From Taklimakanibacter sp050251035 (GTDB lineage Bacteria; Pseudomonadota; Alphaproteobacteria; Rhizobiales; Aestuariivirgaceae), in assembly GCA_050251035.1 (NCBI GenBank), contig JBFWNN010000027.1:8232-72231 (forward strand): DNA of 64,000 bases, read 5' to 3'. How positions within the stretch are numbered: the stretch's first letter is position 1; each line of letters starts with the position of its first letter. Made by a program: the position numbers and the translations under genes. Shown in pieces: positions 58,516 to 64,000 of the stretch. The notes beneath the pieces are model-generated. The model searched no databases. It was not told where the DNA came from and saw only the letters and a list, made by a program, of their open reading frames with translations.

Positions 58516-60189
58516 ATGAACATTCAGGAACGCCGGCGCCGCGATCGTGGACCCAAAGGCCGTGCCTTGGATGATCGTGCGCTCGCTGATATCAGGGCGC
58601 TTCTGGGCGCCAGGCCACGCCGGCGCGATCTGCTGATCGAATTTCTGCATCTGGTTCAGGACAAATACGGTTGCCTTTCGGCTGCTCATCTGCAGGCGCT
58701 GGCGGAGGAGCTGCGGCTGGCGCAGGCCGAGGTCTATGAGGTTGCCTCGTTCTACGATAATTTCGACGTCGTCAAGGAAGATGAGGCACCGCCGGCGCCG
58801 CTGACGATCAGGGTGTGCGAGTCCATCAGCTGCATGCTGGCGGGCGCCGAAAACGTGGTCGCTGAGCTTGCCGCCGGGGTCGACCCGAGCGCCATTCGTG
58901 TCCTGCGCGCGCCCTGCATGGGCCGCTGCGCCGGAGCACCGGCAGCCCGCATCGGCGACCGCGAGGTCGATCACGCGACCGTTGCGGGTCTGATGCGCAT
59001 GGCGAAGTCCGGCGACACCAAGGTCGTCGTTCCGGACTACACGGACCTCGCTGCTTACCGGAAAGCAGGCGGCTACTCGCTGCTCCGCAAAGTCCGCGCC
59101 GGCGATCTCGCCATCGAGACGATCATGGCCACCATGCAAAGCGCGGGGCTGCGCGGCCTCGGCGGCGCGGGCTTTCCCGCGGGCAAGAAGTGGGAGTTCG
59201 TGCGCTCCTATCCCGGTCCACGGCTGATGTCGATCAATGGCGACGAAGGCGAGCCCGGCACCTTCAAGGATCGGGACTATCTCGAGCGCGACCCGCATCG
59301 CACGCTGGAAGGCGCGCTGATCGCGGCGCACGCGGTCGCGGCCGAGCGCATCTATTTTTATGTCCGCGACGAATATCCGGCGGTGCTGCGGATTCTGCGC
59401 ACCGAGATCGCCGCCCTGGAAGAGGCCGGCATTACGAAGCCGGGTTTTGTCGAGCTCCGCCGCGGCGCCGGCGCTTACATCTGCGGCGAAGAAAGCGCGA
59501 TGCTCGAGAGCATCGAGGGCAAGCGCGGCCTGCCGCGTCATCGCCCTCCCTACATCGCCGAAGTCGGCCTGTTCGGCCGTCCGACGCTCAACCACAATGT
59601 CGAGACCCTTTGGTGGATACGTGACATCGTCGAAAAAGGCGCGGAATGGTTCGCGGGCCTCGGCAAGCCCGGTCATCCGGGCATCCGCTCATGGTCGGTC
59701 TCCGGCCGGGTGAAGAACCCCGGCGTCAAGCTGGCGCCGGCCGGCATCACCGTGCGCGAACTGATCGAAGAGCATTGCGGCGGCATGGCCGACGGCCACA
59801 CTTTCAAGGCCTATCTGCCGGGCGGCGCCTCGGGCGGCATATTGCCGGCCGCGCTGGGCGACATACCACTCGATTTCGGCGGCGAACTGGCCAAGCAGGG
59901 CGCCTTTGTCGGCTCGCATGCCATCGTCGTCTTCTCCGACAAGGACAGCGCCAAGGCGGCGACCCTCAATTTGTTGAAATTCTTTGAGCATGAGAGCTGC
60001 GGCCAATGTACACCGTGCCGCGAGGGAACCGGCAAGATGGTTGCCTTGTTGCAAAAGGACGGTGCGCTCGATGCGGCCGCGCTGCGCGACCTGGAGGCGG
60101 TGATGCGCGACGCCTCCATCTGCGGCCTGGGTCAAGCGGCGCCCAATCCGGTCAACCATCTATTGACGCATTTCCGTGAGGACCTCTGA
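58516..60189 (+). CDS. NAD-linked formate dehydrogenase, diaphorase (beta) subunit: NuoE-NuoF fusion
   Basis: A 557-residue fusion that takes electrons from the catalytic subunit to NAD+. The N-terminal NuoE-like part (about 25-160) binds [2Fe-2S] through CESISCM and CMGRCAG. The NuoF-like part binds FMN and NADH (LRGLGGAGFPAGKKWEFVRS; NGDEGEPGTFKDRDYLERDP; GAGAYICGEESAMLESIEGK) and [4Fe-4S] through ESCGQCTPCREG plus a distant Cys in ICGLG. This matches two-subunit formate dehydrogenases such as Methylobacterium Fdh1. ATG 58516 is chosen. The catalytic gene follows immediately. Confidence 0.93.
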   Translation: MNIQERRRRDRGPKGRALDDRALADIRALLGARPRRRDLLIEFLHLVQDKYGCLSAAHLQALAEELRLAQAEVYEVASFYDNFDVVKEDEAPPAPLTIRVCESISCMLAGAENVVAELAAGVDPSAIRVLRAPCMGRCAGAPAARIGDREVDHATVAGLMRMAKSGDTKVVVPDYTDLAAYRKAGGYSLLRKVRAGDLAIETIMATMQSAGLRGLGGAGFPAGKKWEFVRSYPGPRLMSINGDEGEPGTFKDRDYLERDPHRTLEGALIAAHAVAAERIYFYVRDEYPAVLRILRTEIAALEEAGITKPGFVELRRGAGAYICGEESAMLESIEGKRGLPRHRPPYIAEVGLFGRPTLNHNVETLWWIRDIVEKGAEWFAGLGKPGHPGIRSWSVSGRVKNPGVKLAPAGITVRELIEEHCGGMADGHTFKAYLPGGASGGILPAALGDIPLDFGGELAKQGAFVGSHAIVVFSDKDSAKAATLNLLKFFEHESCGQCTPCREGTGKMVALLQKDGALDAAALRDLEAVMRDASICGLGQAAPNPVNHLLTHFREDL

Positions 60190-62982
60190 ATGGCGGGCAA
60201 GATCGAATTCACCCTGAACGGCAAGCCCGTCACGGCGGCCGAGGGGGAGACCATCTGGCAGGTGGCCAAGCGCGCCGGCACCCAAATTCCGCATCTGTGC
60301 CATGTCGACCTGCCGGGCTACCGCCCCGACGGCAATTGCCGCGCCTGCATGGTCGACATCGAGGGAGAGCGCGTGCTGGCCGCCTCCTGCATCCGCAAGC
60401 CGGCAAAGGGCATGGTGGTGCGGACCGACACCGAGCGCGCCGAGAAATCGCGGCGGATGGTGTTCGAGCTGCTGGCCAGCAACATGCGCCCGGCCGACGA
60501 CGGTCCCGACAATCGGTCGATGTTCTGGCAATGGGCCTCGTCGATGGGGATTTCCGGCAGCGACCGGTACGAGTCCAAATTCGATGACGCCCATGTGGCT
60601 GGTTTCGACATTTCCAATCCGGCGATCGCCGTCAATCTCGACGCTTGCATTGCGTGCGGCGCCTGTGTGCGCGCCTGCCGCGAGGTCCAGGTCAACGACG
60701 TCATCGGCATGGCCGCGCGCGGCGGCCACACCATCCCCGTGTTCGACATGGACGATCCGATGGGGCTGTCGACCTGCGTGACCTGCGGCGAATGCGTCCA
60801 AGCCTGCCCGACCGGGGCGCTCTATGAAAAGACGCTGATGGACCAGGCGTGCCGGACCCGCGCCATCCAGGAGTTCGACAAGGTCGTGGACTCGGTCTGC
60901 CCGTTCTGCGGCGTCGGCTGCCAGACCAGCGTTGCGGTCAAGGACAACAGGATCGTCCAGATCGACGGCCGCAACGGCCCGGCCAACGAGAACCGCCTGT
61001 GTGTGAAGGGTCGTTTCGGCTTCGACTATGCCATGTCGCCCGAGCGTCTGACCACGCCGCTGATCCGTCGCGACGATGCGCCCAAGGCCGCCGATATGGA
61101 TCTGCGCGACGTCGACCCGCTGACCGTGTTCCGCGAGGCGACATGGGAAGAGGCGCTGGAGCGCGCCGCCGGCGGGCTGAAGACGATCCTCGCTCGGCAT
61201 GGCGGCAAGGCATTGGCCGGTTTCGGCTCGGCCAAAGGTTCCAATGAGGAAGCCTATCTGTTCCAGAAATTCATCCGCCAGGGCTTCGGCACCAACAATG
61301 TCGACCACTGCACCAGGCTCTGCCATGCGTCCTCGGTCGCGGCGCTGATGGAAGGCGTCGGATCGGGCGCGGTGTCGGCGCCGTTCATGGATGCCATGAA
61401 GGCCGACTGCGTCATCGTCATCGGCGCCCGCCCGACCACCAACCATCCGGTTGCGGCGACCTATTTCAAGCAGGCGGTCAAGCGCGGCACCAAGCTGATC
61501 ATCATGGACCCGCGCGGCCAGGACATGATGCGGCACGCCAGCCATTCGCTGCGCTTCCGGGCCGGCAGCGATGTTGCGCTGCTGAACGCGCTTCTCCATG
61601 TCATCATCGAGGAGAAGCTCTATGATGAGCAGTACATCCAGGCCAATGTCTCCGGCTTCGAGGCGTTGAAGGCCAAGGTCAAGGATTTCTCGCCCGAGGC
61701 GATGGCGGAGGTCTGCGGCGTCGAGGCCGCGGTGTTGCGCGACGTCGCGCGCACCTATGCCAAGGCGGAGCGCTCGATGATCTTCTGGGGCATGGGCATC
61801 TCGCAGCACACGCATGGCACCGACAATTCGCGCTGCCTGATCGCTCTGGCGCTGATCACCGGCCATGTCGGACGCCCCGGCACCGGCCTGCATCCGCTGC
61901 GCGGTCAGAACAACGTCCAGGGCGCTTCCGATGCCGGCCTGATCCCGATGTATTATCCCGACTACAGGTCGGTGGAGAACATCGATATCCGCGGCCAATA
62001 CGAGAATTTCTGGGGCCAGGCGCTCGATCCCAAGCGTGGGCTGACCGTGGTCGAGATCGTCGATGCCATCCATGACGGCGAGATCAAGGGCATGTATATC
62101 ATGGGCGAGAATCCGGCGATGTCGGACCCCGACCAGAGCCATGCCCGCGCCGCGCTCGCCAAGCTCGATCATCTGGTGGTGCAGGACATATTCATGACCG
62201 AGACCGCCTGGCATGCCGATGTGGTCCTGCCGGCCTCGGCGCATGCCGAGAAGCTCGGCACCTATACCAACACCAACCGGCAGGTGCAGGTCGGCCGGCC
62301 CGCGCTCGACCTGCCGGGCGAGGCGCGCCAGGATCTCGATCTGATCATCGATCTCGCCAAGCGCATGGGCCTCGACTGGGACTACAAGCACGTGTCGGAT
62401 GTCTATGCCGAAATGGCGCGTCTCATGCCGTCGCTCAAGCACATCTCCTGGAAGCGTATCGAAAAGGAGGAGTCGGTCATCTATCCGGCCGACGGTCCGG
62501 ACGTGCCCGGCAACGAGATCGTCTTCACCTCCGGTTTTCCGACGTCCGACGGGCGCGGCCGCATCGTCCCGGCCGATCTGCTGCCGCCCGACGAGGTTCC
62601 GGACGCGGACTATCCCTTGGTATTGACCACCGGTCGCATGCTCGAACATTGGCACACGGGCGCCATGACCCGGCGCGCCGGCGTCCTCAATGCCATCGAG
62701 CCTTACGGCATTGCCGCGATGAATCCCTACGAGATCGAGCGGCGCGGTCTGTCCACGGGTGACATTGTCCAGGTAGAGACCCGGCGCGGCACGGTCGAAG
62801 CGATCCTGCGCGCCGACCGGGAAGTCGCCGACGGCATGGTGTTCATGCCCTTCTGCTTCAATGAAAGCCCGGCCAACAAGCTGACGAACCCCATGCTCGA
62901 CCCCTATGGCAAGATTCCGGAGTTCAAATATTGCGCGGCGCGCGTCGCCCCGCTCGCGCAGCACATTGCGGCTGCCGAATAG
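60190..62982 (+). CDS. NAD-linked formate dehydrogenase, catalytic (alpha) subunit
   Basis: A 930-residue molybdenum- or tungsten-bis-MGD enzyme oxidising formate to CO2. The N-terminus has [2Fe-2S] (LCHVDLPGYRPDGNCRACMV), two ferredoxin-type [4Fe-4S] sites (CIACGACVRACRE; CVTCGECVQACPTGAL) and the proximal [4Fe-4S] (CPFCGVGCQTSV). The metal ligand is Cys378, next to His379, in HCTRLCHASSVAAL; Arg571 in HPLRGQNNVQGASD fits the formate-binding arginine. The C-terminal domain is the molybdopterin dinucleotide fold. It starts right at the diaphorase stop. Confidence 0.95.
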   Translation: MAGKIEFTLNGKPVTAAEGETIWQVAKRAGTQIPHLCHVDLPGYRPDGNCRACMVDIEGERVLAASCIRKPAKGMVVRTDTERAEKSRRMVFELLASNMRPADDGPDNRSMFWQWASSMGISGSDRYESKFDDAHVAGFDISNPAIAVNLDACIACGACVRACREVQVNDVIGMAARGGHTIPVFDMDDPMGLSTCVTCGECVQACPTGALYEKTLMDQACRTRAIQEFDKVVDSVCPFCGVGCQTSVAVKDNRIVQIDGRNGPANENRLCVKGRFGFDYAMSPERLTTPLIRRDDAPKAADMDLRDVDPLTVFREATWEEALERAAGGLKTILARHGGKALAGFGSAKGSNEEAYLFQKFIRQGFGTNNVDHCTRLCHASSVAALMEGVGSGAVSAPFMDAMKADCVIVIGARPTTNHPVAATYFKQAVKRGTKLIIMDPRGQDMMRHASHSLRFRAGSDVALLNALLHVIIEEKLYDEQYIQANVSGFEALKAKVKDFSPEAMAEVCGVEAAVLRDVARTYAKAERSMIFWGMGISQHTHGTDNSRCLIALALITGHVGRPGTGLHPLRGQNNVQGASDAGLIPMYYPDYRSVENIDIRGQYENFWGQALDPKRGLTVVEIVDAIHDGEIKGMYIMGENPAMSDPDQSHARAALAKLDHLVVQDIFMTETAWHADVVLPASAHAEKLGTYTNTNRQVQVGRPALDLPGEARQDLDLIIDLAKRMGLDWDYKHVSDVYAEMARLMPSLKHISWKRIEKEESVIYPADGPDVPGNEIVFTSGFPTSDGRGRIVPADLLPPDEVPDADYPLVLTTGRMLEHWHTGAMTRRAGVLNAIEPYGIAAMNPYEIERRGLSTGDIVQVETRRGTVEAILRADREVADGMVFMPFCFNESPANKLTNPMLDPYGKIPEFKYCAARVAPLAQHIAAAE

Positions 62983-63057
62983 CGGTTGTTTGAGCGATCG
63001 CCGCTCGAACCGAGCTCCCTCTTCATTGGACCGTCGCTGATCTGCTATCGAGGGTCT

Positions 63058-63987
63058 ATGGACATCCGTCAGCTCACCTACCTGGCCGCCCTCGCCCGGG
63101 AGAAGCATTTCACCCGCGCCGCCCAGGCCTGTAATATCTCGCAGCCCACTCTGTCCGGCCGCATCCGCCAGCTCGAGCAGGAGCTGGGCGTGCCGATCGT
63201 CGAGCGCGGCCAGCGTTTCCACGGGCTGACGCCGGAAGGCGAAAGGGTGCTCAAATGGGCCCACACGATCCTCGACAACTGGCAGGCGATGCAGCAGGAG
63301 CTCGCCTCGATCAAGGGCCGCAAGGAGGAGCTGACCGGCAAGCTGGTGATCGGGGCCGTGCCCTCGGCGCTGCCCATGGCGCCGCTCCTGACCCAGACCA
63401 TGCAGACCCAGCATCCGGGCGTCGATTTCACCGTCTTCTCGCTGTCGACCGCCGAGATCCTGCGCGGGCTCAATGACTTCTCCATTGATGTCGGCATAGC
63501 CTATCTCGACAACGAGCCGATCGACGGACTTGTCGCCTCGCCGCTCTATCGCGAGCGCTATTGTCTGTTCATCGCCGAAACCCATTCGCTGGCCAGGCGC
63601 GAGACGGTCACCTGGTTCGAGGCGGCGCAGGAGCCGCTTTGCCTGCTGACCCCCAACATGCAGAACCGGCGCATCATCGACCGCGCCTTCCGTGCGGCAA
63701 ATTGCCAGCCGCAGCCCCGGCTCGAGACCAACTCGGTCATCAACCTATGGTCGAATGTCCGCTTCACCGGCCTCGCCAGCATCATGCCGGAATATTTCCT
63801 CGATGCCTTGGGACCGACGGCCGGCATTTCCGCCGTCCCCTTGAGCAACCCCGATGTCGAGCATGCCGTCGGATTGCTGGTGGTCGATCGCGAGCCTCTG
63901 GCGCCGATCATTGCTGCACTGCAGCAAGTCGCTCTCGGCTTCGATCCAGCCGCTTTGCGGACCCCGCCCGCCCTTCATCGACCCTGA
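63058..63987 (+). CDS. LysR-type transcriptional regulator
   Basis: A 309-residue LysR regulator. The winged HTH is MDIRQLTYLAALAREKHFTR, AAQACNISQPTLSGRIRQLE and QELGVPIVERG. The effector domain starts at about 90 (LTGKLVIGAVPSALPMAPLL). ATG 63058 gives the standard LysR length; a longer frame from 62986 is rejected. It lies 75 bp after the catalytic formate dehydrogenase gene in the same direction and is the obvious candidate to regulate it, although LysR regulators more often sit divergent from their targets. Confidence 0.92.
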   Translation: MDIRQLTYLAALAREKHFTRAAQACNISQPTLSGRIRQLEQELGVPIVERGQRFHGLTPEGERVLKWAHTILDNWQAMQQELASIKGRKEELTGKLVIGAVPSALPMAPLLTQTMQTQHPGVDFTVFSLSTAEILRGLNDFSIDVGIAYLDNEPIDGLVASPLYRERYCLFIAETHSLARRETVTWFEAAQEPLCLLTPNMQNRRIIDRAFRAANCQPQPRLETNSVINLWSNVRFTGLASIMPEYFLDALGPTAGISAVPLSNPDVEHAVGLLVVDREPLAPIIAALQQVALGFDPAALRTPPALHRP

Positions 63988-64000
63988 CAATCGACTGATC

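Noticed and set aside
60160..63585. A 1141-codon open frame on the minus strand opposite the formate dehydrogenase catalytic gene
   Set aside because: It is antisense to a protein with complete cluster and metal-ligand motifs. Its composition is the shadow pattern of GC-rich third positions, and no domain is recognisable.

Overview
The window is GC-rich, densely coded chromosomal DNA from an alphaproteobacterium, most likely a member of Hyphomicrobiales (Rhizobiales). The reasons are small Omp25-type outer-membrane barrels, an alphaproteobacterial hemC-hemD-mitofilin-hemY operon opposite tsaD-gpsA-YciI-EVE, an sdhCDAB operon of mitochondrial type, a METTL20-like methyltransferase and rhizobial-style intergenic palindromes. 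I identify 71 protein genes (one cut by the left edge), one tRNA-Thr and one probable broken small gene. No phage, insertion sequence or CRISPR array is visible.

Layout. 1-3.9 kb: partial amidase, a GabT-type aminotransferase, a toxin-antitoxin pair with a nested-palindrome operator, an L,D-transpeptidase and a DCC-family protein. 3.9-9.6 kb: a methyltransferase, then a tripartite tricarboxylate transporter (TctC-TctA-TctB) followed by a TPR/ATP-grasp protein. 9.6-13 kb: an outer-membrane barrel, a methyltransferase and release factor 3. 13-16.5 kb: sdhCDAB. 16.5-20.5 kb: a polyamine-type ABC importer. 20.7-25.9 kb: TerB-like, DUF2007, a glycine-zipper lipoprotein, PdxH, an SDR, a cystathionine beta-lyase-like enzyme and an HtrA-like protease. 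25.9-30.4 kb: a deaminase, an FMN-binding protein, a class III aminotransferase and acetyl-CoA synthetase. 30.5-39.4 kb: housekeeping genes (DMT exporter, ETF-beta methyltransferase, EVE, YciI, gpsA, tsaD, hemC, hemD, mitofilin, hemY, tRNA-Thr). 39.6-42 kb: two divergent outer-membrane barrel genes. 42-51.8 kb: SDR plus FAD oxidoreductase, a glyoxalase/hydrolase fusion, a three-gene unknown envelope cluster, an agmatinase-family enzyme, a second L,D-transpeptidase and small unknown genes.

52-64 kb is the most coherent accessory block: a formate dehydrogenase and molybdenum-cofactor island. It holds three MoeA-related genes (one degenerate, one fused to a periplasmic-binding-protein-like domain, one canonical), mobA, fdhD, a TusA-like sulfur carrier, a NuoE-NuoF fusion diaphorase subunit, a 930-residue molybdopterin formate dehydrogenase catalytic subunit and a LysR regulator. 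Together these can make the bis-MGD cofactor, sulfurate it, insert it and couple formate oxidation to NAD+ reduction. A stretch of about 38% GC precedes the block, and its leucine codon choice looks shifted from CTC towards CTG.

The signals I consider most worth following are: (1) a recurring direct repeat GTYRC-N6-GTCAY with 11-bp periodicity upstream of outer-membrane barrel genes and one broken small gene; (2) the MoeA-PBP fusion next to a degenerate MoeA beside the formate dehydrogenase; (3) the unknown envelope cluster at 45.9-48.1 kb; and (4) the TPR/ATP-grasp protein downstream of the Tct transporter.
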